Of a DNA stretch of 64,000 nucleotides, positions 8,241-16,206 are shown one piece after another. Each line of letters opens with the position of its first letter. Position 1 is the first letter of the stretch. The stretch lies in the NCBI RefSeq assembly GCF_001646665.1, contig NZ_LWBU01000101.1, positions 62,001 through 126,000 of the forward strand, given 5' to 3'. The position numbers were made by a program, and so were the translations under genes. The notes below the pieces were generated by a model, which was given only the letters and a program-made list of their open reading frames with translations, had not been told where the DNA came from and did no database searches. The DNA comes from Streptomyces noursei. Lineage in GTDB: Bacteria > Actinomycetota > Actinomycetes > Streptomycetales > Streptomycetaceae.

Positions 8241-9904
8241 CCCACCCCGTCCTGTCCCTCGGTGCCGCTCCGGACCCGTCTCTCCTCCTCGCGATCGGCG
8301 TGCCCGCCGCCCTTGTCCTGATGCTGACTGCTTGGGCGATGCGGCGGCGGGACACGCGCCCGCAGAAGCGTCTCGGCAGTCCGGCGGTCAAGGTCGCCGC
8401 GTTCGCCGCGCTCGGCTGTACCGCCTACAGCGCGGACACGAGCTGGCGCTTCGCCGCCGACTACCTCAACATGGCCGGCACCGCCCAACGCGCCGCGATG
8501 TTCGCCGCAGCGGAGCTCGCTCTCTTCGCGACCGCGCTGATGGCCCGGCAGAACCTGGCCACACAGGGCGCGCCCGGCCTACCCGGCACGCTGGTCTGGG
8601 TGATCACCGGAGTCCAGGTGATCCCCGCCTTCGCCGAGAGCGGCCCCGTCGGCGGCACCGTCCGCGCCTTCGTCGGCCCGATCATGGCGGCGATGCTGTG
8701 GCACCTCGCCATGGGAATCGAACTGCGCCTGCGCACGCCGGGCGCCGCGTCCCGCGGGTTGATTGCCACCCTGGGGCGGGAGGCACGCGAACGCCTGCTG
8801 TCCCGCCTGGGCATCGCCGCCCGGGACCGCGACGCCGCGCAGATCACCCGTGACCGGGCCACCACCCGTGCGGTCGCCCTCGCCGCCCTCCTCGCGGAGC
8901 GCACGCCCGAGCAGCAGCGGAGCTGGCGCGGCCGACGCCTCACCCGGCGGCTGTCGAAGGCCCTCGGCAGGGCATCGGTCGGCACCGACCCCCTCCAGCG
9001 CGCGCAGCTGCTCGACCAGCTCGCCGCCCGCCGGCACGCCCTCGCGCTCGCCACGGTCCCGCTCCCCTCCCCCTGGTCCCCGCCACGTGGCAGTGCCACG
9101 ACTGCGACGGTGCCCTCGCCGCGGATGCCGAGCACGGCGGTCCCCGCGGCCGGTCCCCACGGTCACGCCGAACTGATCGGGGACCGGGGACCGCGTGAGG
9201 AGGGGGGACCGGTCCCCGGAGCCAGGGAACATGACGCGGGGACCGAGAGCGGCGACGCGGGGACCGAGCCCGTTGGGGACCGGGGACCGACCGACACCGA
9301 CACCGACTCCGAACCCGCCAAGACGGAGCCCACCGAACAGGACGGTGACGCGGGGACCGGCTGCCCGCCGGTCGAAGTGCCTGGTCACGCCCAGGTTTGC
9401 GACCGGGGACCGAAGGGCGCCGAGTCGGGGACCGGCCCGACCGGGGACTGGGGACCGACCGACACCGACACGGGGACCGGCCCCACCGGGGACCGGGGAC
9501 CGACCGACACCGACACGGGGACCGACCCCACCGGGGACCGGGGACCGAAGGGCGCCGACACGGGGACCGACCCCACCGGGGACTGGGGACACAAGGTCCC
9601 CCTCCGCCGGAAGCCGACCACCAAGGCCAAGGTCAAGGGAAAGCGAAGTGGCCGGTCCCGAAGCCCACAAGCACAGCGTCCGCCACGTGAGCCGGAGCAG
9701 TCCGTAGACCAGCTCGTCCAGCAGGTCCGCCCCCACGTCCCCGCACTGCTCGCACGGGATGGCAACGGGGCCGTCACCCGGGTCCAACTACGGGAGATCC
9801 TCCGACGCGAGGGCCTCAAGGGCGGCCGGAACGACCGGCTGAGCCTCGTCCTCCAGCAACTGCGGAGCGACGACACCATAAATACAAGGAGCACCGCCCG
9901 ATGA
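8237..9904 (+). CDS. DUF2637-type membrane protein with repeat-rich acidic linker
   Basis: The N-terminal 165 residues have about four hydrophobic segments (LLLAIGVPAALVLMLTAWAM, VKVAAFAALGCTAYSADTSW, MFAAAELALFATALMA, GTLVWVITGVQVIPAF and MAAMLWHLAMGIEL), the plan of DUF2637 proteins from actinobacterial plasmids and integrative elements. Residues 170-280 are charged and helical. Residues 310-455 are a low-complexity Asp/Thr/Gly/Pro linker made by GGGGACCG repeats. The last 65 residues (VDQLVQQVRPHVPALLARDG, LREILRREGLKGGRNDRLSL) look like a winged helix, as in DNA-binding tails of such proteins. A membrane-anchored DNA-contact role is a guess. It starts with an ATGA overlap. Confidence 0.75.
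   Translation: MTHPVLSLGAAPDPSLLLAIGVPAALVLMLTAWAMRRRDTRPQKRLGSPAVKVAAFAALGCTAYSADTSWRFAADYLNMAGTAQRAAMFAAAELALFATALMARQNLATQGAPGLPGTLVWVITGVQVIPAFAESGPVGGTVRAFVGPIMAAMLWHLAMGIELRLRTPGAASRGLIATLGREARERLLSRLGIAARDRDAAQITRDRATTRAVALAALLAERTPEQQRSWRGRRLTRRLSKALGRASVGTDPLQRAQLLDQLAARRHALALATVPLPSPWSPPRGSATTATVPSPRMPSTAVPAAGPHGHAELIGDRGPREEGGPVPGAREHDAGTESGDAGTEPVGDRGPTDTDTDSEPAKTEPTEQDGDAGTGCPPVEVPGHAQVCDRGPKGAESGTGPTGDWGPTDTDTGTGPTGDRGPTDTDTGTDPTGDRGPKGADTGTDPTGDWGHKVPLRRKPTTKAKVKGKRSGRSRSPQAQRPPREPEQSVDQLVQQVRPHVPALLARDGNGAVTRVQLREILRREGLKGGRNDRLSLVLQQLRSDDTINTRSTAR
9179..9585 (+). repeat. dense GGGGACCG repeat array inside the DUF2637 gene
   Basis: I count 18 exact GGGGACCG copies between 9179 and 9569, some overlapping in pairs at 7-base steps, plus GGGGACTG variants at 9443 and 9578. 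Starts fall in all three codon phases, giving GDRGP, AGTE and DTGT peptides. Longer 40-50 base units near 9405-9580 look like recent tandem duplications. The DNA word seems to be what is kept, which points to a protein-binding array or to expansion by slippage. Confidence 0.65.
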
Positions 9905-10092
9905 AGACCTGCCACCAGTTCAACACCGTCCGTGCGGAGTACCAGCGGGAGATCGGCTACATGATCGCCCACTCCAAGCGGCACGAGGGCAGGCCGGCGG
10001 CCAAGTCCAGCGCGAAGCAGGCTGCATCGACGAAGCAGCGGATGGCCAGGGCGCTCAGCAGCCACGTCGCGCGCTGCCCCGAGTGCGGCTGA
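9901..10092 (+). CDS. small basic protein (63 aa)
   Basis: ATG overlaps the stop of the DUF2637 gene (ATGA). The product is basic and Lys/Arg/Ala-rich (SKRHEGRPAAKSSAKQAAST) and ends with CPECG, a possible half of a zinc site with the Cys at residue 4. The tight coupling supports translation. It was not recognised; it may be a small nucleic-acid-binding accessory of the mobilisation genes. Confidence 0.5.
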   Translation: MKTCHQFNTVRAEYQREIGYMIAHSKRHEGRPAAKSSAKQAASTKQRMARALSSHVARCPECG

Positions 10093-10179
10093 ACCGGCAA
10101 GAACCCAGCTCAACGTCCCTACTCGCACATAGGTGGCCCGGCTCCCCGCCGGGCCACCGCCCTCTCCAGGAAACACACC

Positions 10180-10416
10180 GTGATACCGCGCTCCGTTCGC
10201 ACATCCGAGCCCACGATCGCCGAGGCCGGCGCCTGGGCGGACGTCCTGATCCGCCGACGCCTCCTGTACGCCGCAGTCCTGGCCCCGACCGGCCAGTGGC
10301 TCGTCCAGTTCCAGACCGACGGACCCGTCCCCGTCCTCACCGGGCCGGCCGACGTCGTCGAACTGGCCGCAACCATCCAGCACCGCATCCGCTCCACGAG
10401 GCCCGACTCCCGATGA
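10180..10416 (+). CDS. small plasmid protein of unknown function (78 aa)
   Basis: GTG start after a CAGGAAA site. The product reads like a compact alpha/beta fold (GAWADVLIRRRLLYAAVLAP, QWLVQFQTDGPVPVLTGPAD, VVELAATIQHRIRS). The stop overlaps the mobC start by 4 bases, so the two genes are coupled. Position just before mobC is the only hint to function. Confidence 0.5.
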   Translation: MIPRSVRTSEPTIAEAGAWADVLIRRRLLYAAVLAPTGQWLVQFQTDGPVPVLTGPADVVELAATIQHRIRSTRPDSR

Positions 10417-11030
10417 CGCACCCGATCCAGAACGGCAACACCCCGGCACTTGCGAGCGACTCCAACACGGTCTCGCGGCGAGCAAGTTGGGGCGGAAGTA
10501 GTACTTCCGCCGAGTCCACCCCCGAGGGGGCGGAAGAGGACCTGCACCGGGGGGCGCAGGTCCGGGGGGCTTCGACCGAGGGCGGATCGAAGCCGGAGGA
10601 GGAGCGCAAGCCGAATCGTCGACCTCGTGAGCGACCTGCCCGTCAGCGTCCACGTCAGCCGCCCGAGAAGAAGCGCCGCCACCTGCGTACTACCCGCTTC
10701 AACGATGCCGAGTTCGCCCTGATCTCCTCCGCCGCCGCCCAGTGCAACCTGACCGTCGGCGGCTTCCTCGCCCGTGCCGCGCTCGCTGCGGCCCGGGATC
10801 TCAACCGAACGAACGCCGAGATCGCCACCGAACGCGATGTTCTGACCGCGCTGTTCGACAGCCGGCGCAAGCTCGGCTGGGCCGGCAGCAATCTCAATCA
10901 GGTGACGAAGGCCCTGAACTCCGGTGCCGAAATCTCACCTCAGCTAGAGGCAAGCCTCGCGGCCGTGCGGCGGGCCGCCGACGCAGTGCATGCCGCCGCG
11001 ACCGCCGTCCTCGAACAGCAGGCAGCATGA
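10413..11030 (+). CDS. MobC-like relaxosome accessory protein
   Basis: Residues 85-205 match the MobC/plasmid mobilisation relaxosome pattern: KKRRHLRTTRFNDAEFALIS, LTVGGFLARAALAAARDLNR and the strongly conserved LGWAGSNLNQVTKALNSG. This predicts a ribbon-helix-helix-like oriT binder that helps the relaxase. The first 85 residues are low complexity and are encoded by a run of inverted repeats (see the oriT candidate), so the N-terminus may be shaped by DNA needs. The ATG is in the stop of the gene before, and the relaxase ATG overlaps this stop. Family call is secure. Confidence 0.88.
   Translation: MTHPIQNGNTPALASDSNTVSRRASWGGSSTSAESTPEGAEEDLHRGAQVRGASTEGGSKPEEERKPNRRPRERPARQRPRQPPEKKRRHLRTTRFNDAEFALISSAAAQCNLTVGGFLARAALAAARDLNRTNAEIATERDVLTALFDSRRKLGWAGSNLNQVTKALNSGAEISPQLEASLAAVRRAADAVHAAATAVLEQQAA
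10491..10594. other. origin-of-transfer candidate: three perfect inverted repeats inside the 5' end of mobC
   Basis: Arm pairs are GGCGGAAGTA/TACTTCCGCC around one base (10491-10511), GGACCTGC/GCAGGTCC with a 10-base loop (10538-10563) and GGCTTCGA/TCGAAGCC with an 11-base loop (10568-10594). CCCCC-GA-GGGGG lies between the first two. In mobC-relaxase modules oriT usually sits at the start of mobC. The encoded peptide is low complexity, which frees the DNA to evolve as a cis site. The nick site is not known. Confidence 0.55.
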
Positions 11031-12769
11031 TCCCGAGCGTCAACGCGCCAGGCGACCGGACCATCGGCCTGCTCGCCTACCTCTACGGCCCCGGCAGGCA
11101 CGAGGAACACGTGGACTCCCACCTCGTGGCCTCCTTCGACGGCATGGCCCCCGACCCCGGCCGCGACCCGAACACCACGCTAAAGGCACTCCAGCAGCTC
11201 CTGGACCAGCCCGTCCAGGCGCTGCCGACGCACGCCCGGCCCGCCAAGCACGTGTGGCACACCTCCGTCCGCACCGCGCCCGGCGACCGGACCCTGTCCG
11301 ACGAGGAGTGGGCCGAGGTCGCCCGCCGGATCGTCGCCGCGACCGGCATCGACCCCGGCGACGGACAGCCCGGCTGCCGGTGGGCAGCCGTACGGCACGC
11401 GGACGACCACATCCACATCGTCGCCACCCTCGTGACCGAGGACGGCCATCGCCCCGACGACTACCGCTCCGGCGCCCGCGCCCAGGCCGAGGTCCGGCTC
11501 ATCGAAAAGGAACTCGGCCTCCACCAGGTCGCACCCGGCGACGGCACCGCCGCTCAGCGGCCCACCAGCGCCGAACGCCACAAGGCCGAACGCCAGGGCC
11601 GCGAGCGCACCGCCCGTGAAGAACTGCGCGAGACGGTACGGCGAGCGGTGGCCGGCGCGACCAGCGACGAGGAGTTCTTCGACCGGCTCGCCCGTGACGG
11701 CCTCCTGATCCGTAAGCGTGTCGCGCCCTCCGGGGACCTCCTCGGATACAAGGTCGCCCTGCCCGACGACCGCAACAAGGACGGCGAGCCGGTGTTCTAC
11801 CCCGGCGCGCGCCTCGCCCCAGACCTCTCGCTGCCCCGCATCCGCGAGCGCTGGTCCGCCGATACCCAGAACGGCCCGGCTCCCCGGCAGGAGGACGGGG
11901 TCCGTTCGGGGCCGGGTACTCCGACCGCGGCCCGGCGCAGGACGGCGTCGGCCGCGTGGCAGGCCGTGCTGGTCGTCGAGCACGGCGAGGACGCAGTCGC
12001 CGCCGCCCACATCGCCGCAGTGGGAGAGGTCCTGGACGCCCTCGCAAAGACGTCCGCCGCCCACACCCGCCGTGAACTGCGAGACGCCGCAACGGCCTTC
12101 GAGCGGGCTTCGCGCTCCCACGTCCGCGCCGTACGCGGGCACGACCGGGCCCTGCGGCAGGCTGCCCGCGACCTCGTCCACGGCGGCCCGGCCCTCGGCC
12201 GCGGCGAGGACGGCGCGAGCACCGCGATGGCGATCGACATGTTGTTCTTCCTGATCACCGCTGCCGCGCACTGGCACGCGAAGAAGGGCCACGCGCAGCA
12301 GGCCGCCGCAGCCGCACGGGCCGCCGAGCACCTTCGCGCCGCCTATCAGGCCGCCGCCGCCCAACCCCTCGGCGTGCTCTACCAGCGAGGCCGGCGCCTG
12401 AACCGGCCGATGCTCCAGCGGCAGACGGTGTTGCTGCGCGAAGCGCTGCCCAGACTGGCCGAACGGATTCTCGCCGAGCCCGGCTGGTACGCCCTGGCCG
12501 CGACCATCGCAGACGCCGAAGCCGCCGGCCACGACCCGGCCACCCTCCTGTCCGACGCGGTCAGGCGCCGGGAACTCGACACCGCGGACTCGGTCAGCGA
12601 CGTGCTCGTGTGGCGGCTGCGGCGGATGGCCGACCTGCCCGCCGACCCATCGGAACTGCCCTCGAACGGCACCACGGGTGGCCCGGCCACGACACGCAGG
12701 ACAACCTCCCGGCCGTCTGCACCTGGCTCACGGCGCGGCGGGAAGGATGTGGCGGGCAAGACGCGGTGA
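11027..12769 (+). CDS. relaxase / mobilisation nuclease
   Basis: The relaxase domain fills the first 230 residues. It starts MIPSVNAPGDRTIGLLAYLY with the candidate nicking Tyr near 18-20, followed by HLVASFDGMAPDPGRDP and then the metal motif H124-x3-H128-x-H130 in AAVRHADDHIHIVATLV. These proteins nick oriT, stay joined to the 5' end and lead the strand into the recipient. The next 80 residues (EEFFDRLARDGLLIRKRVAP, LGYKVALP) are typical of actinobacterial members. The C-terminal half is helical and Ala-rich. The start overlaps the mobC stop. All catalytic residues are present. It serves as the reference for the degenerate paralog at 58164. Confidence 0.92.
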   Translation: MIPSVNAPGDRTIGLLAYLYGPGRHEEHVDSHLVASFDGMAPDPGRDPNTTLKALQQLLDQPVQALPTHARPAKHVWHTSVRTAPGDRTLSDEEWAEVARRIVAATGIDPGDGQPGCRWAAVRHADDHIHIVATLVTEDGHRPDDYRSGARAQAEVRLIEKELGLHQVAPGDGTAAQRPTSAERHKAERQGRERTAREELRETVRRAVAGATSDEEFFDRLARDGLLIRKRVAPSGDLLGYKVALPDDRNKDGEPVFYPGARLAPDLSLPRIRERWSADTQNGPAPRQEDGVRSGPGTPTAARRRTASAAWQAVLVVEHGEDAVAAAHIAAVGEVLDALAKTSAAHTRRELRDAATAFERASRSHVRAVRGHDRALRQAARDLVHGGPALGRGEDGASTAMAIDMLFFLITAAAHWHAKKGHAQQAAAAARAAEHLRAAYQAAAAQPLGVLYQRGRRLNRPMLQRQTVLLREALPRLAERILAEPGWYALAATIADAEAAGHDPATLLSDAVRRRELDTADSVSDVLVWRLRRMADLPADPSELPSNGTTGGPATTRRTTSRPSAPGSRRGGKDVAGKTR

Positions 12770-12844
12770 CCCCCAGTCTCTGACTCGCTGGAAGCGGACT
12801 GTTGACTCTGTGAATTGAAGCTCCTAGGGGCGTAGGGGACGATC

Positions 12845-13324
12845 ATGACGGAAGCAGGACGAGGCGAGGGAGAGATCAGGGTGTTCCACCGGATACGCCG
12901 CCGGGTGGCGGAGCCCAGCGAGGCGCAGCGCCGATTCTTCGAGCTGTCGGCGCGGCTGCAGGACCAGGTCCCCCCAGGAATCGGTGGGCCGTCGGCCGGG
13001 CCGGAGCGCAGCGAGCCGGCTACTGCGGTGGACGACTTCCTTCCGCCGGAGCTGCGCGTGCCCAGCCACGACCAGCTCGACGGCAGGATGATGCCGTGGG
13101 CGCAGCCGCTCGTCCTCGACGGCGAGTTGGTCACCTGCACTGAGTGCGGCGCGTACCGGGACTGGCTCATCCTCTCCACCCACGGCGAGATCTGGCTGCG
13201 CTGCCGGGCCGGACATCAGCAGCAGGAGAACCGTCTGGACACCGCCTGGTACAACCGGAGCGCCGGGCCGGCGGACGCGATGCACGCCACGTTCGAGGAC
13301 TGCCTGCGCCACCTCGGCCACTGA
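12845..13324 (+). CDS. hypothetical zinc-ribbon-like protein
   Basis: Starts at ATG 12845 after AGGGGACG; TTGACT at 12802-12807 with a weak -10 suggests its own promoter. Residues 95-130 hold CTECGAYRDW and IWLRCRAGHQ, a Cys-x2-Cys plus Cys/His set that could bind zinc. The rest is helical (EAQRRFFELSARLQDQVPPG). No family was recognised. It lies between the relaxase and a lipoprotein, and may be a plasmid accessory factor. Confidence 0.6.
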   Translation: MTEAGRGEGEIRVFHRIRRRVAEPSEAQRRFFELSARLQDQVPPGIGGPSAGPERSEPATAVDDFLPPELRVPSHDQLDGRMMPWAQPLVLDGELVTCTECGAYRDWLILSTHGEIWLRCRAGHQQQENRLDTAWYNRSAGPADAMHATFEDCLRHLGH

Positions 13325-13400
13325 CCCCTACCCCTACGACCTCACGGGCCCGAGGCCCGCACTGACCACCCGTCGCCAAGCACCAAGGGGTCAGTTCCGT

Positions 13401-14099
13401 ATGCGCGTTCGCGTCGCCACCACCGCCCTCGGCATCACCGCCGCCCTTCTCGCCGTCCCCGCCTGCTCCACCGGCACGAAGCCCGACACCACCCCCTCCG
13501 CCCGTACGGAGAAGCCGGCCGACGCCGCCCAGAGGACCGTCACGCTCTCGTCGGCCGCGCTCGCGTCGCGCCTGCTCGACGAGAGCGACCTCGGCAGCGG
13601 CTACCTGCGCAAGCCGGAGCGCCCCGCCCGCCACGACGACGTCACCGTCATCGGCTGCCCGGCCCTGAGCGAACTGGGCGGCGAGGCGGCCACCGGCGGT
13701 TCGCTCGCCTTCCCCCGCAAGGCGAAGGCCACCTTCACCTACGCCGGCAGCAGCTCCGAAATCTCCGAGGAGCTTTACAGCGACAGCGCGAACAAGCTGT
13801 CCGACGGCATCGGCCAGATCTTCGACGCCATGACCGGCTGCCCCACCTATCAGGTCGTCGCGGGCGGTACCCCGATCGACATCGCCTCGCAGAAGCTGAC
13901 CGCACCCCACGACCGCGGTGACGAGCAGTGGAGCCAGCTCCTGACCTTCTCCTCCGGAGGACGGAACACCGTGGTGAAGCAGGTCGCGATCCGCGACGGC
14001 AGTCTGCTGCTGATCGTCTCCGGTTCGCCGGCCCTCGTCGACCGCCACCTCGACAAAGCCCTCGCCAAGGCCACGGCCACGGCCACGGCCACGAGCTGA
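13401..14099 (+). CDS. secreted lipoprotein of unknown function
   Basis: The signal peptide ends in a lipobox (LLAVPACS, Cys at residue 22), so the protein is exported and lipid-anchored. The mature part (about 210 residues) has two more cysteines (GCPALS, GCPTYQ) and alternating sheet/helix segments, for example YAGSSSEISEELYSDSANKL and GGTPIDIASQKLTAP. This resembles the sensor-domain-like lipoproteins common in Streptomyces. It ends in an Ala-Thr repeat and is followed by a strong terminator. It may protect or mark the envelope of plasmid carriers, but no direct evidence exists. Confidence 0.75.
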   Translation: MRVRVATTALGITAALLAVPACSTGTKPDTTPSARTEKPADAAQRTVTLSSAALASRLLDESDLGSGYLRKPERPARHDDVTVIGCPALSELGGEAATGGSLAFPRKAKATFTYAGSSSEISEELYSDSANKLSDGIGQIFDAMTGCPTYQVVAGGTPIDIASQKLTAPHDRGDEQWSQLLTFSSGGRNTVVKQVAIRDGSLLLIVSGSPALVDRHLDKALAKATATATATS

Positions 14100-14116
14100 C
14101 CGAACCAGATACACGG

Positions 14117-14145
14117 ATGCCCCCGACCCTCACGGTCGGGGGCAT
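14117..14145 (+). terminator. rho-independent-type terminator after the lipoprotein gene
   Basis: A perfect 12-base stem (ATGCCCCCGACC / GGTCGGGGGCAT) with a 5-base loop begins 18 bases after the lipoprotein stop. There is no U-tract, which is usual in Streptomyces. Confidence 0.8.
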
Positions 14146-14333
14146 CCGCCTGTTAGCCCACGCCCTGAGCAGCGCGTGCCGCCTGACCCGGCCCCCAGGG
14201 TGTGAAGCCCCATGCGCACGGGCGGCCGGGTAAAGCGTGCGCCTTCATCCCGGCACCGACATACTGCTGCCTCCGGCCCAGACCGCCGGCAACAGCATCG
14301 TGTGCACGGACAGACCGGGCTCGAGCAGCAAGA

Positions 14334-14365
14334 AGCCCGACCCTCCCTTCGGGAGAGGCCGGGCT
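14334..14365 (-). terminator. hairpin after the minus-strand DUF317 gene
   Basis: Arms AGCCCGACC and GGCCGGGCT (one mismatch) are extended by CTCCC/GGGAG around a TTC loop. It lies 34 bases past the DUF317 stop and faces the lipoprotein terminator, so it closes the convergent pair. Confidence 0.65.
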
Positions 14366-14398
14366 GTATGCGTCGGTCAGGAGGACGAGCGCAGGGCA

Positions 14399-15220
14399 CT
14401 AGATGGCCGGGGCGCGCAGGAGCCGCTCCTGGGTGGCCTCGGGCAGCACCCGCCGCAGGACCGGTGCGGTCGAGCTGAGGGAGGCGGCGAAGGCCGCGAC
14501 GAGATCGTCCGGGACGCTGGCGCCGAAGGACACCGCCCACAGGCACGGTGCGCCGAGCGCGGGCTCGGCCCACGCCTGCCACCCAGCCGGTCCCACTTCG
14601 TCAGCCTCAGTGGTCAGGGCGCGGGGGTCGGCGTCCTGGATGAGGGGCGGCACCTCGCCGAGGCTGATGTGCGAGGTGAACGTCGGGTCCGTCGCCGCCG
14701 CCTGGGGCTGGTCGATATCGCGGAGCCAGCCGTGGGCGGCGACGGCGTCGAGTACCAGCTCGGGGCCGGCGATCGGCACGGCGGGCTGGTCACGGGCATC
14801 GAGCGCGATGAGGAAGTCGGCCACGGACTCGCCAGGGACGTCGGGGGTGAAGTACGCCGACCACTGGGCGAGCGGGCTGCTCGTGTCCGCGCGGGCGGAG
14901 ATCTGCCAGGCGATCGGCAGATCCCCCAGGTGGAACGGCTCATCCGCCAGGCTCCACTGGGCCCACCGGAGGGAATCGGGGCTGATGTGCAGGACGGTGC
15001 TGCGCAGGACCTGGCGGTCCTCATCTGCTTCATCCGGCTGGTGGCGACCGCGAACGATCGTCAGGCTCGTCCAGCCCAGGCCGGCGAGCGTGTCGGCAAC
15101 GGTGTCGTAGAGGCGCTTGTCGTCACCGGCCAGGTGCCGGGGACCGACCCAGAACGCGGGCTGACCACCGGACGGGGTGGACGGGTCGAGCGGGAAGTCG
15201 GGGTACAGAGGCGCCTCCAA
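14399..15220 (-). CDS. DUF317-domain protein
   Basis: The 273-residue product has the DUF317 pattern: FWVGPRHLAGDDKRLYDTVA near the start, paired W-x-W/aromatic strands, and a C-terminal unit (AGWQAWAEPALGAPCLWAVS, ASVPDDLVAAFAASLSS). DUF317 proteins are found mostly on Streptomyces plasmids and in chromosome arms, and their role is unknown. It is first in a short minus-strand set with the two genes that follow at 15236 and 15630, and one of at least five DUF317 genes in the window. Confidence 0.75.
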   Translation of the reverse strand: MEAPLYPDFPLDPSTPSGGQPAFWVGPRHLAGDDKRLYDTVADTLAGLGWTSLTIVRGRHQPDEADEDRQVLRSTVLHISPDSLRWAQWSLADEPFHLGDLPIAWQISARADTSSPLAQWSAYFTPDVPGESVADFLIALDARDQPAVPIAGPELVLDAVAAHGWLRDIDQPQAAATDPTFTSHISLGEVPPLIQDADPRALTTEADEVGPAGWQAWAEPALGAPCLWAVSFGASVPDDLVAAFAASLSSTAPVLRRVLPEATQERLLRAPAI

Positions 15221-15235
15221 AGGCTCGGTGCGGTT

Positions 15236-15526
15236 CTACTTGCCGCCGGTAGTTCGGCGGGGGCGGCGCGGTGGTGCCTGGACGGGGCCCTGCCAGGCAA
15301 GAGCGACGGCCACCTCGGGCGGAAGATGGCCGAGCTGTGTGTCCTCGACCCGCCCCTCTGCGAGGTAGACGACGGTCCGGCCGGTCTCATCCACGGACTG
15401 CACGACCTGCGCGAGGCGGTGTGCCATGGGGAAGAACGGGTTCATGGCCTGACGGACCGGAGCGCTCCGGTCGAAGCCGGACAACAGGGTGATGAGCTCG
15501 TCGACGGTCATCTCCGGATGCGTCAC
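15236..15526 (-). CDS. small hypothetical protein (96 aa)
   Basis: GTG start with GGGAGG nine bases upstream. The sequence (VTHPEMTVDELITLLSGFDR, PFFPMAHRLAQVVQSVDETG, RTVVYLAEGRVEDTQLGHLP) suggests a compact alpha/beta fold, and the C-terminus is Arg/Pro-rich. It sits between two DUF317 genes on the same strand and is probably co-transcribed with them. No family recognised. Confidence 0.6.
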   Translation of the reverse strand: MTHPEMTVDELITLLSGFDRSAPVRQAMNPFFPMAHRLAQVVQSVDETGRTVVYLAEGRVEDTQLGHLPPEVAVALAWQGPVQAPPRRPRRTTGGK

Positions 15527-15629
15527 GAACAGCCTCCCTTTTGTGAGGAAAACGGTGAGCGGTAGTAGGGCCTGCCGCCGGGAGTCGGCGACCGCACTCG
15601 GTGAGCACTCCCGGCCGATCCCTGCGCTG

Positions 15630-15983
15630 TCACACCCGCCGTGAGGTTTCCAGCACGCGTGCCACTGCGGCGGCGACGATGCCGGCCGGCGTCTCGGTGT
15701 CGAAGGACAGGTGGTAGCCGCGCACCTTGGCTGTGCCGGTGACGGCGATCTTCCATCCTTCGCCGTCGGTGCCGGGGCGACCGAGCGGGAACCAGCCAAG
15801 GTAGAAGCGGCCGTCCTTGCTGCTGACGTGCACGTCCGCACGGTCGTCCACGATCAGGTTGAAGTCGTCGGCGGAGAATTGGTCCATCACGAGCGTGGGC
15901 TGGCCGGGCCCGAGCTGCCACTCGCGCAGCCGGAGGGCCTCGACGGTGGTGGAGAATCCGGGGCCAACGGGAGCCATGGTCAC
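15630..15983 (-). CDS. single-domain DUF317-like protein
   Basis: The product is one DUF317-type domain: FNLIVDDRADVHVSSKDGRF, YLGWFPLGRP, GWKIAVTGTAKVRGYHLSFD and TPAGIVAAAVARVLETSRRV. GTG 15983 is chosen because AGAGGTG lies at a good distance; TTG 15989 and ATG 15977 are alternatives. It heads the short minus-strand set ending at 14399. About 220 bases without a gene separate it from the divergent HEPN-like gene and must carry both promoters. Confidence 0.65.
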   Translation of the reverse strand: MTMAPVGPGFSTTVEALRLREWQLGPGQPTLVMDQFSADDFNLIVDDRADVHVSSKDGRFYLGWFPLGRPGTDGEGWKIAVTGTAKVRGYHLSFDTETPAGIVAAAVARVLETSRRV

Positions 15984-16206
15984 GGGCAATCACCTCTTTG
16001 ACCTGGGGTTTCTTGCAAGGTCGTCTACGTTGACATGGTCTCGAACGCGTTGGCCAGTCTTTCCGCGCGCTTTCCTGTCTGCCCCCGGCGAACTGTTGCC
16101 TTCCGCCCCTTCGCGTCGCTCTCACGAAGTCGCCTGAAGGAAAGAGGTGGCCAACTAGAGGCCCGGAGGTGCAAGCTGGCCCGTTTCCCATCGTGAGGAG
16201 AAGTAC

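Noticed and set aside
9179..9585. CRISPR array
   Set aside because: The words are only 8 bases, spacers vary from -1 to 60 bases, and the region is translated in one frame; there are no Cas genes.
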